Shown here piece by piece: positions 1-5,726 of a stretch of DNA of 9,415 nt. The stretch's first letter is position 1; each line of letters begins with the position of its first letter. This stretch comes from Ferrimicrobium sp. (GTDB lineage Bacteria > Actinomycetota > Acidimicrobiia > Acidimicrobiales > Acidimicrobiaceae), in NCBI GenBank assembly GCA_027365375.1, contig DAHXNM010000265.1, positions 1 through 9,415 of the forward strand, read 5' to 3'. The notes beneath the pieces were generated by a model that made no database searches, had not been told where the DNA came from, and saw only the letters and a list, made by a program, of their open reading frames with translations. A program made the position numbers and the translations under genes.

Positions 1-312
1 GGCGGTCATCTCCTCCCGAGATTGAGCCAGTTCATGGTTCATCCTGCGTGTAGCGTCCGCCGCCGCTTCGGCATCATCGGAGAGTGAGCGATTTCCGTCG
101 CGTAGTTCACGAGCGGCAAGCGTCAGTTCCTTGAACAGCTCTACCTGGTTGGTGATGTTGGTTGCGATCGACTCGACCTTGGTTGCCGCCTCGACCACCA
201 GGAGGCCGGTCTGTCCAATGCCTTCGGCCATCTGTTCGATGTTGCTCGCTTGTGCTGGCGTGACCACCTTGCCCGTGGGCTGTGAAGGGTGAGTGCGTCC
301 AATACGAGCCAT
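1..312 (-). CDS. N-terminal part of putative soluble methyl-accepting chemotaxis-type protein (partial)
   Basis: This gene starts at ATG (312-310) and runs off the left edge; 104 codons are visible. The start is well supported by a perfect AGGAGG (319-324 read on the minus strand) with a 6-base spacer. The protein starts MARIGRTHPSQPTGK, has no signal peptide or membrane segment, and from about residue 20 is a long Ala/Glu/Leu-rich helical stretch with heptad-like spacing (TKVESIATNITNQVELFKEL, then residues 70-104 rich in Asp, Ala and Glu). That resembles the helical lead-in to the signalling coiled coil of cytoplasmic chemoreceptors, but the diagnostic hairpin tip would lie outside the window, so the function is a guess from composition. 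Another coiled-coil protein is possible. The gene is divergent from the dehydratase-like gene at 595. That a gene exists here: high confidence; that it is a chemoreceptor: about even odds. Confidence 0.6.
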   Translation of the reverse strand, partial: MARIGRTHPSQPTGKVVTPAQASNIEQMAEGIGQTGLLVVEAATKVESIATNITNQVELFKELTLAARELRDGNRSLSDDAEAAADATRRMNHELAQSREEMTA

Positions 313-389
313 CCTCGTCCTCCTCATTCGATTGTCGCCTTGGACCAGGTTTCGTCATTGAATCGGGCTCGCTTGAGATATTGCTTCGG

Positions 390-527
390 TTACAGCGCCC
401 TCGCAGGAGTGGTGCCTGATGGCGAATGTGGATCCAGCCGATGTAGCTCTGCCAGTCGAGCCTTGATAGCCCCTTCATAAGCGAGGTTGTCGTGCACTGC
501 CATCGGTGGCGGTGCTTGCACCAACAT
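390..527 (-). CDS. Possible small ORF, 45 codons, function unknown
   Basis: A minus-strand frame opens at ATG (527-525), just after an in-frame TGA, and closes at TAA (392-390). The product starts MLVQAPPPMAVHDNLAYEGA, has a short amphipathic-looking middle (residues 16-30) and a Pro/Ser/Thr-rich tail. It lies upstream of the coiled-coil gene in the same direction, 77 bases away. No Shine-Dalgarno stands before either Met1 or Met9. Third-position GC is about 56 percent by hand count, which does not separate it from non-coding DNA. I do not recognise it; it may be a chance ORF in the leader of the downstream gene. Confidence 0.2.
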   Translation of the reverse strand: MLVQAPPPMAVHDNLAYEGAIKARLAELHRLDPHSPSGTTPARAL

Positions 528-558
528 GGTCGACGATCAGCAAACTCGCAAGACCGCA

Positions 559-588
559 TAGACAGGCTTCAGTGCGACCGACTAGCCT
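559..588 (+). promoter_or_regulatory. Sigma-70-like promoter for the dehydratase-like gene, implying a leaderless mRNA
   Basis: TAGACA (559-564, five of six matches to TTGACA) and TAGCCT (583-588, the TAnnnT type common in actinobacteria) are separated by 18 bases. The GTG start at 595 begins seven positions after the end of the -10 box, where transcription would begin, so the mRNA would have no 5' leader. No Shine-Dalgarno precedes that GTG, which agrees. The dapC promoter at 7031-7060 has the same geometry. Confidence 0.5.
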
Positions 589-594
589 GCGCTT

Positions 595-849
595 GTGGTA
601 CAGATTCCAGAGGGCTGGAGCCTTGATGGATCAAGGCTCGTTCGCCGCATAGAACTCGACGCATACGAGAAGGTGGTTGTTGTTGGGCTCGCCGTGTCGC
701 TCTTGGCGATTTGGCGTAACCACCATCCAACGTTGATCGTCGAGTATCACAGTATCGTAGTTGAGCTCAGCAGCCACGACGTTGGTTCCGTAACCGACAG
801 AGATCTCGATCTCGCTAACTGGGTCAACGTACTGATTCCTCCTTGTTGA
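595..849 (+). CDS. Pterin-4a-carbinolamine dehydratase-like protein
   Basis: This 84-residue product matches the pterin-4a-carbinolamine dehydratase (PCD/DCoH) pattern. It has a GW near the N-terminus (residues 7-8), then HHPT (43-46), Tyr51, the SSHDVG stretch with His61, and TDRDLDLA with Asp70, in family spacing. The family dehydrates 4a-hydroxytetrahydropterin; many bacteria without phenylalanine hydroxylase keep a homologue of unclear role. Active-site His43, His44 and His61 are present, but the Glu usually found four residues before the HH pair is Ile here. The GTG at 595 is the first possible start, because an in-frame TAG lies at 583-585. The protein is therefore about 10-15 residues shorter than usual and lacks most of the first helix. 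It converges on the menC-like gene. The minus-strand frame at 631-903 is its shadow. Family: fairly sure; activity: uncertain. Confidence 0.75.
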   Translation: MVQIPEGWSLDGSRLVRRIELDAYEKVVVVGLAVSLLAIWRNHHPTLIVEYHSIVVELSSHDVGSVTDRDLDLANWVNVLIPPC

Positions 850-892
850 GAAGGTCGCGGTAGCGTCTACGTAGTCTCTCTTGGCAAGCGAT

Positions 893-948
893 TGACGGAT
901 CATATGCCGTCACTGCATTGAATTGCGCCGAATTGTCACGATGCAGTG
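893..948. terminator. Adjacent inverted repeats at convergent gene ends, possible bidirectional terminator
   Basis: Two perfect inverted repeats touch each other between the plus-strand gene ending at 849 and the minus-strand gene ending at 950. The first is TGACGG (893-898) with CCGTCA (907-912) around an 8-base loop. The second is CACTGCAT (911-918) with ATGCAGTG (941-948) around a 22-base loop that itself holds a direct repeat, GAATTG-CGCC-GAATTG. The larger one begins one base past the menC-like stop codon. Neither is followed by a T-tract, so classical intrinsic termination is doubtful. The placement suits a bidirectional transcript end, but a protein-binding site is possible. Confidence 0.4.
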
Positions 949-949
949 C

Positions 950-2065
950 TCATGTGCCGATACGTAGTTCCAGACACGAGGTTGATGAGATCCATGCTGG
1001 GTCGGGTACCCTCCCCAAGCCGGTTCCGGTGGGCCGTTCGATCGTTCCGTCGGCGGTCAATACGAAGGGTTCAGTGAGGTCATTGGCAAAGTAGCGATCG
1101 CTAGCTGCGAGATCACCGACACGGTCAAACGCTGGATGGGAGGCGAGGGCGAGGTTGTGTGCTCGTCCTATCCCGGTCTCCAACATGCCGCCGATGCGGA
1201 GATGGAGACCCTCGCGTTGACATAGTTCGAGAATCTTTAGTGACTCAACATAGCCGCCGACTCGACTCGGCTTGAGGTTGATCGTGGGCGTCATCCCCAG
1301 TCGCAGTGCTGTTACGATGTCGTCAACTCCTCCAATCGATTCGTCGAGTCCGATCGGCGTCCGGAGTCGGCGTGCGGTATCGGCAAGGCCGGCGAAATCT
1401 CGCTCCCTAAGCGGCTGTTCTAGCAACGATACCCCAAGGCTGTCGAGCCTATCCAGCACTTTTGTATGAGTGCCGCTGTAACTTCCGTTGGCGTCTAGTA
1501 CGAGGTGATCCACTGCGAATTCAGTGTTGCAAAGTTCGAGGATCGCCGACTCTGTCCCTGGTGCGATCTTGGCTTTGAAGAAACGATAGCCGTCTTTTTG
1601 GTAGCTGGCGAGCTCTTCACGAAGCCCGTCGATATCGTCTGCGATCGATAGCGAGACGCCGGCTGTGATCTGGGTCCGATCGGAGGCTGCTCCGAGGAGC
1701 TGCCAAAGGCTTACCCCTTCACGGCGAGCCCAGAGATCAAAGAGCGCCATCTCGATGCTTGCGCGTGCCATCTGGTTACCCTTGATCGACTCGAGGGCTC
1801 GGGCGATGTCAAATGGCGATCCAAGTGCGATCCCAAGCCTGGGTAAGAGGTGGTGCTCGATAACGTCTAGGCAGCTCGAGACGGTCTCTGGCCAGTAGGA
1901 GGGGTCCTCCTGGGCGCTGATCTCCGACCAGCCAGTGACACCGTCGTTCGACTCGAGCTCGAGCAGATAGGTTCTCTTGCTTCGCTGGGTGCTCTCGGAG
2001 GACCGAAAGGGTGAGCGGAGTTCGAGATCGACGCTATAGAGCCGAAGGCGTTCGAGCCGAATCAC
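950..2065 (-). CDS. menC: N-succinylamino acid racemase / o-succinylbenzoate synthase (MenC-type enolase-superfamily enzyme)
   Basis: This 371-residue protein belongs to the muconate-lactonizing subgroup of the enolase superfamily, nearest in style to the NSAR/OSBS enzymes of actinobacteria. The full catalytic set is visible: KAK (Lys164, Lys166), the metal ligands Asp191 (LDANGSY), Glu216 (LLEQPL) and Asp241 (GLDES), the second catalytic lysine Lys265 (NLKPSRVGGY), and GGMLETGIGRAHN at 292-304. Positions agree to within a residue or two with the Amycolatopsis enzyme as I recall it. OSBS makes o-succinylbenzoate for menaquinone; NSAR racemises N-succinylamino acids, and many members do both. 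No other men gene is in view, so the choice stays open. The GTG start (2065-2063) overlaps the TGA stop of the upstream aldehyde dehydrogenase as GTGA, implying one operon and translational coupling. Family: very sure; physiological substrate: unknown. Confidence 0.85.
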   Translation of the reverse strand: MIRLERLRLYSVDLELRSPFRSSESTQRSKRTYLLELESNDGVTGWSEISAQEDPSYWPETVSSCLDVIEHHLLPRLGIALGSPFDIARALESIKGNQMARASIEMALFDLWARREGVSLWQLLGAASDRTQITAGVSLSIADDIDGLREELASYQKDGYRFFKAKIAPGTESAILELCNTEFAVDHLVLDANGSYSGTHTKVLDRLDSLGVSLLEQPLRERDFAGLADTARRLRTPIGLDESIGGVDDIVTALRLGMTPTINLKPSRVGGYVESLKILELCQREGLHLRIGGMLETGIGRAHNLALASHPAFDRVGDLAASDRYFANDLTEPFVLTADGTIERPTGTGLGRVPDPAWISSTSCLELRIGT

Positions 2066-3600
2066 CCGAGATCTGGATAGCGCTGGTACTCAGGGAAGTT
2101 GCCGTAGAGTCGAGCCTCGCTCGGACCTTCAGTCACCGCCTGCACCAGATACTCGCCGCCGACGAAGGCGCCCTTCCAAGAGGCTCCACGTCCTCCGAAA
2201 GGCTCTTCACGATCTCCTCTTGATTTGACCTGATTGATGCCGACTTTGAACGCATTTACTTCTTGGGCGAGGGTAGCTGCGAGATCAAGATCATCGCTCG
2301 CCAGCGATGATACCAGGGCGCCGTTGGAGACGTTCATCTTGGCTAACAGCTCTGCAGTGGTATCGACGATCACCAGCGTGTCCACCGGTCCGAAGGGCTC
2401 GGCATGATAGAGAGGGGAGGCGCGTGGGGGATCGAGAATAGCTACCGGCGCCACATAGGCACTCGTATCCTGACCATCGAGGAACCGGGTCGGATCGAGC
2501 TTTCCACGGTAGATCGGTATGCCACCCCGTTCGATGGCGTCGTCGATATTGGTCCTCAACTCTTCGGCCTTTGCGGCGTTGATAACCGGTCCAAAGTCAA
2601 CGTCAGGAATGGGGTCATCTGGATTGGCTACTGCCAGCGGATGACCGACGGTGAGCGACGAGAGAATGGGTATGTACATCTCAAGGAAATCATCAAAGAG
2701 TTGACGCTGGATGACGTACCTTGGGTATGCGGTGCATCGCTGTTTGGCGTACTCGAAGCCCTTTTTTATCATCGGGGCGAGGAGATCCCACTGCGAAAAG
2801 TCCCAGATCCCCCAGGCGTTGAGGCCCTCCTGTTCGAGCATGTGTCGCTTGTCGGTCCGCACGAGATCTGAGGCGATCTTGCCACCTGTATCTCGTCCTC
2901 CCACGAAGGCTAAAGCACCGATCTCGGGTGAACGGACCAGGACTGAAGAGAGTTTGCCTCCGAGGCCACTCACCAGCGTCACCGGCAGGCCCTCGTCGAT
3001 TGCGAACGACATTGCCAGCGTCAGCGCAGCTACTCCACCGTCGGTGGGTGCTTTGGCTATAACTGCGTTGCCCGATAGCATCTGGACATAGAGCGCATGG
3101 GCGAGTACCGACAACGGATAGTTCCACGAGGCGATGTTTGAGACTGGTCCAGACAGTGGGCCGCGCCCCTCCAGCATTCTGTCGATCTCACCGAGGTACC
3201 ACTCGACTCCTGAGGTCGTTCGGTCGACCGAGACCATCGCCTGACGGTAGGGTTTGCCTATCTCCCAGGTTAAAAGCAGTGCGAGTAGCTCGCGGTGCTC
3301 AGCGATCTTGGCGACTGCACGCCCGGTGCGAGCCTTGCGTTCCTCAAGTGGCACCTTCATCCACTTGAAGTGGTCGCTGACGCAGCTATCAAGTGCATCT
3401 GCAGCCTGATGGGTGTCAAGTAGGAGTGGTCCATGAATGCGCGAGTTGTCCACTGGTGAGGTGGCCGGATGGACCTCACCCTCCTCTCTCCAACGTCCTC
3501 CCCAGTAGTTTGCAACACCTGAGTCTGTAAACGCCTGTGGGGCGATGGCTGCTGCTTGGGCGTAGAGTTCATTCCAACTTGTTCCGGGCTTGAGTTGCAT
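2062..3600 (-). CDS. NAD(P)-dependent aldehyde dehydrogenase, unusual subfamily
   Basis: This 512-residue protein has the complete aldehyde dehydrogenase plan. The oxyanion Asn160 lies in IASWNYPL, Lys183 in GNAVIAKAP, general base Glu256 in HMLEQEGLNAWG, nucleophile Cys289 in KQRCTAYPRYVI, and Glu401 in EPFGPV; PFGG (467-470) is near the C-terminus. The usual ELGGKNP box reads EQEGLNA, and the residues after it (GIWDFSQWD) are not typical of well-studied classes. I recall similar Streptomyces proteins annotated only as aldehyde dehydrogenase, so the substrate is unknown. The ATG start is well supported: GGAAGGAA (3611-3604 on the minus strand) lies three bases before it. The stop overlaps the GTG of the menC-like gene, so the aldehyde oxidation may be linked to the racemase/synthase step. 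The long plus-strand frame at 2404-2871 is a shadow of this gene. Confidence 0.88.
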   Translation of the reverse strand: MQLKPGTSWNELYAQAAAIAPQAFTDSGVANYWGGRWREEGEVHPATSPVDNSRIHGPLLLDTHQAADALDSCVSDHFKWMKVPLEERKARTGRAVAKIAEHRELLALLLTWEIGKPYRQAMVSVDRTTSGVEWYLGEIDRMLEGRGPLSGPVSNIASWNYPLSVLAHALYVQMLSGNAVIAKAPTDGGVAALTLAMSFAIDEGLPVTLVSGLGGKLSSVLVRSPEIGALAFVGGRDTGGKIASDLVRTDKRHMLEQEGLNAWGIWDFSQWDLLAPMIKKGFEYAKQRCTAYPRYVIQRQLFDDFLEMYIPILSSLTVGHPLAVANPDDPIPDVDFGPVINAAKAEELRTNIDDAIERGGIPIYRGKLDPTRFLDGQDTSAYVAPVAILDPPRASPLYHAEPFGPVDTLVIVDTTAELLAKMNVSNGALVSSLASDDLDLAATLAQEVNAFKVGINQVKSRGDREEPFGGRGASWKGAFVGGEYLVQAVTEGPSEARLYGNFPEYQRYPDLG

Positions 3601-3698
3601 GGCTTCCTTCCAGGGCCGACGACTTCACTGTTATCAATCCTCTGGAGCAAAAGCTCCTCCCTGGCTCCTTGAGTCGCTTGGGCTCTGTGGATTGACAT
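3601..3698. other. Divergent intergenic region between aldehyde dehydrogenase and miaA
   Basis: About 100 bases must carry both divergent promoters. It holds the aldehyde dehydrogenase ribosome binding site (3604-3611, minus), a small hairpin GGAGC-AAAA-GCTCC (3644-3657), and a perfect -35-like TTGACA at 3692-3697 on the plus strand. The only -10 I can pair with it is poor: TTGGAT at 3718-3723 after a long 20-base gap. On the minus strand, GATAAC (3635-3630) could be a -10 for the aldehyde dehydrogenase, without a clear -35. The stretch may end further right if miaA starts later than 3699. Confidence 0.4.
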
Positions 3699-5726
3699 GT
3701 GAGGTCGGGTCTTCGTCTTGGATCCATCCTAATGGCTAGGCTGGTGGGGATAGGTGGTAGATCTTTGATCGCAGAGGTTGGTGAGCAGACGGGCACTATT
3801 GATGGGTTGGCGATCGTGGGACCGACGGCGTCTGGAAAGACTGACCTCGCCAACGCTCTGGCTCTGCGTCATCGGGATCTCGTTCCGATTGCAGTCGATG
3901 CACTTAGCGTCTATGACGGCTTGCCGATAACCACCGCCATGCCTGCCGCCTCGGTCATCGAAGAGCTCGGCTATCGCTGTGTTGCCCACGTGCCGGTGGA
4001 TATGGAGTACTCGCTTGGACAGTTCCTTCATGATCTAGAGGATGAGTTCGGTCGGCTTCGAGATCAGTGCCAAAGGCCACTCTTTGTCGGCGGAACTGCG
4101 CTCTGGATTCGTGCCGTCGTCAATGGATTCGTCCCGCCAAGAGGTGCGCCTGGCGTACGCGGATGGCTTGAGAGCAGACTTCTAGACGAGGTCGACGACC
4201 GCTCCGCCTTCCATCTGCTCTCTCAGCTCGATCCTGCCGCCACCGAAGGTGTAGATCCGCGGAATCGCCGTCGGCTGCAACGGGCGCTAGAAGTGGCACT
4301 AGCTAGTGGTGGAACAGAGAGTGTCGCCGGTAATCGACTTGGCACCGATGGCCCACAGCGTTATCCACAGATCGGTCTCGCCCTTCCATCTGACCTTCTA
4401 GAACGCCGGATCCGTGCGCGTATCGAGTCTCAGATCGCTGATGGATGGGTCGACGAGGTTGCACGAGTGCTCACTATGAGCCCATCGCGAACCGCGCGCG
4501 TGGCCATAGGTGTAGCAGAACTCACCGCCTACCTGGAGGGACAGGTGGCGCTCGATGAGGCTATCGAGACGATTGCACGACGGACACGCCGACTGGTGAA
4601 ACGGCAGCTGGGTTGGTTGCGACGGGACCCACGCATCGCCTGGGTGCCTAGTATCGACCATGGGGTAGAGCTTGCCGATCGACTGCTTAGCCAAGGTTGT
4701 GCTTCAGCCGAGGACCACGGGGCGAGGTTATCGACATCGTCACCTAGGTTGACCGACTCGGCTGGGAGAGATTCGCAAGTAATGGCTGACGAGCAGCGGC
4801 AGACGGCTGTCGCAGCCGAGCAGCGTGCACACACGCATGAGAGGAGAGGCGTAGTTTTGGAGCTTGTCAAGTTTACCGGGGCGGGAAATGACTTCCTGAT
4901 AGGCGAGGTCGTTGGTGCTTTGCCGGACGCTGAGACGATCACGGCGTTGTTAGACCGGTCATATGGGGTTGGCGCAGATGGGCTCATCTTGGTAGATCTC
5001 GCCGACAAGGATCTGCCTGTTATGCACCTGTTCAACCAGGATGGTTCTCGTGCGCAGATGAGTGGTAACGGACTGCGCTGTCTCGGTCACTATCTGGTCG
5101 CTCGCCATAGTCTCTCCCCGTCTCAAGCGATCGTCACCGATGCAGGGTTGCGCCGCTATCGACTCGTCGAGAAGAGCAATTGGGCGTGGGTGGGGGAGAC
5201 CACGATGGGGAGCGTGGTGCTAACGGTAGAGACCGATGGGAGTTTCCTGGTCGACGTCGGAAATCCACACCGCGTGATTGTGCTCGATAGCCTCACCGCG
5301 CTTGAAGACATCGATATTGCTGTCGAGGGTACGCGCTATCAGGAGGAGGCGATCGATACTAATGGGATCAACGTCGAGTGGATGGTGCGAAGTGAAGATG
5401 GTTGTGTGATGCGTGTGTTTGAACGCGGCGTTGGGCCGACGATGGCCTGTGGGACCGGGTCGGTAGCGGTTGCTCGCGTAGCTCGCCATCTGGGTTGGGT
5501 TAGAGAGTTGGCTGCGATAGAGAACCCCGGTGGCGAGCTCATGGTCCACTTTGTACCAAGGTCATCTGATCGTCTCACGATGGACTTAAGCGGTGGACGC
5601 CTGCAGCAGAGCCAGCCGCCTTTAGATGCTACTAACGATACTGGTGGCGAGGACGAGGTGTGGTTGCGGGGACCCTCACTATTGATCGCGGATATGACCC
5701 CGGCTGGGTGGTTTTTCTCCTCGTGA
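3699..5726 (+). CDS. miaA-dapF: MiaA-DapF continuous reading frame: tRNA dimethylallyltransferase joined to diaminopimelate epimerase
   Basis: This is one 675-codon frame with two enzymes. Residues 35-317 are MiaA, which puts a dimethylallyl group on A37 of tRNAs reading UNN codons: Walker A GPTASGKT (41-48), Asp67, VGGTALW (130-136), DPRNRRRLQRALEV (186-199), and the C-terminal TRRLVKRQLGWLRR (296-309). It is divergent: the usual DSMQVY-type motif reads DALSVY, GGTGLY reads GGTALW, and IGY reads IGV. Residues 387-675 are DapF, described in its own entry. The linker (318-386) is polar and Ala/Glu/Gln/Arg-rich. No stop separates the two, though they are normally separate neighbours. The start is uncertain: GTG 3699 is the longest option; ATG 3732 and TTG 3765 (after AGGTGG, seven bases apart) remove the odd N-terminus, and TTG 3765 has the best ribosome binding site. 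Both activities: likely; fused in the cell: unresolved. Confidence 0.85.
   Translation: MRSGLRLGSILMARLVGIGGRSLIAEVGEQTGTIDGLAIVGPTASGKTDLANALALRHRDLVPIAVDALSVYDGLPITTAMPAASVIEELGYRCVAHVPVDMEYSLGQFLHDLEDEFGRLRDQCQRPLFVGGTALWIRAVVNGFVPPRGAPGVRGWLESRLLDEVDDRSAFHLLSQLDPAATEGVDPRNRRRLQRALEVALASGGTESVAGNRLGTDGPQRYPQIGLALPSDLLERRIRARIESQIADGWVDEVARVLTMSPSRTARVAIGVAELTAYLEGQVALDEAIETIARRTRRLVKRQLGWLRRDPRIAWVPSIDHGVELADRLLSQGCASAEDHGARLSTSSPRLTDSAGRDSQVMADEQRQTAVAAEQRAHTHERRGVVLELVKFTGAGNDFLIGEVVGALPDAETITALLDRSYGVGADGLILVDLADKDLPVMHLFNQDGSRAQMSGNGLRCLGHYLVARHSLSPSQAIVTDAGLRRYRLVEKSNWAWVGETTMGSVVLTVETDGSFLVDVGNPHRVIVLDSLTALEDIDIAVEGTRYQEEAIDTNGINVEWMVRSEDGCVMRVFERGVGPTMACGTGSVAVARVARHLGWVRELAAIENPGGELMVHFVPRSSDRLTMDLSGGRLQQSQPPLDATNDTGGEDEVWLRGPSLLIADMTPAGWFFSS
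4842..4859 (+). promoter_or_regulatory. Internal ribosome binding site and TTG start for a separate DapF
   Basis: AGGAGAGG (4842-4849) lies seven bases before an in-frame TTG (4857-4859), exactly where DapF homology begins (LELVKFTGAGNDF). A second in-frame option is ATG 4782-4784, preceded by GGGAGAG (4764-4770). These sites would let ribosomes start DapF on its own inside the long MiaA-DapF frame. That they are used is an inference. Confidence 0.55.
4857..5726 (+). CDS. dapF: Diaminopimelate epimerase, as domain of the long frame or as a separate internal product
   Basis: DapF converts LL-diaminopimelate to the meso form for lysine and peptidoglycan, without a cofactor, using two cysteines. 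Numbering from the TTG at 4857 (residue 387 of the long frame), the product has 289 residues, near the family's usual 270-290. Visible are FTGAGNDF (6-13), MSGNGLRC with the first catalytic Cys75, VDVGNPH (132-138), and ERGVGPTMACGTG with the second catalytic Cys198. All expected active-site motifs are intact, so this half should be active. The C-terminus (EVWLRGPSLLIADM, then a short hydrophobic tail) is normal in form. Its TGA (5724-5726) overlaps the GTG start of hflX. It is listed separately because the ribosome binding site and start at the domain edge suggest it may be translated alone. Enzyme identity: very sure; start: uncertain. Confidence 0.8.
   Translation: MELVKFTGAGNDFLIGEVVGALPDAETITALLDRSYGVGADGLILVDLADKDLPVMHLFNQDGSRAQMSGNGLRCLGHYLVARHSLSPSQAIVTDAGLRRYRLVEKSNWAWVGETTMGSVVLTVETDGSFLVDVGNPHRVIVLDSLTALEDIDIAVEGTRYQEEAIDTNGINVEWMVRSEDGCVMRVFERGVGPTMACGTGSVAVARVARHLGWVRELAAIENPGGELMVHFVPRSSDRLTMDLSGGRLQQSQPPLDATNDTGGEDEVWLRGPSLLIADMTPAGWFFSS

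Larger units (their letters stand above)
313..594. other. Mostly non-coding divergent intergenic region
   Basis: About 280 bases separate the divergent coiled-coil gene (minus) and dehydratase-like gene (plus). It contains the AGGAGG ribosome binding site of the minus gene (319-324), the doubtful small ORF at 390-527, a short palindrome GGTGCTTGCACC at 511-522, and a likely plus-strand promoter at 559-588. On the minus strand, GCCCGATTC (368-360) faintly resembles a flagellar sigma-28 -10 element (GCCGATAA), but no matching -35 stands at the right distance. I see nothing else in it. Confidence 0.5.

Noticed and set aside
360..368. Possible flagellar sigma-28 promoter for the coiled-coil gene (GCCCGATTC on the minus strand)
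   Set aside because: The match to GCCGATAA needs an extra base, and no TAAA-like -35 is at the right distance.
511..522. Palindrome GGTGCTTGCACC as an operator
   Set aside because: It is a single short site with no second copy nearby and lies inside a possible small ORF.
107..559. 150-codon minus-strand frame
   Set aside because: It overlaps the well-supported coiled-coil gene in another frame, and its Arg/His/Trp-rich composition is typical of a shadow frame.
631..903. 90-codon minus-strand frame
   Set aside because: It is the antisense of the dehydratase-like gene, which has a clear family pattern and promoter.
2404..2871. 155-codon plus-strand frame
   Set aside because: It is antisense to the aldehyde dehydrogenase over its catalytic core, whose motifs are intact on the minus strand.
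3697..3741. 14-codon ORF (ATG to TAG) just before miaA as a leader peptide
   Set aside because: It has no ribosome binding site, no run of regulatory codons such as Lys, and no attenuator-like hairpins after it.
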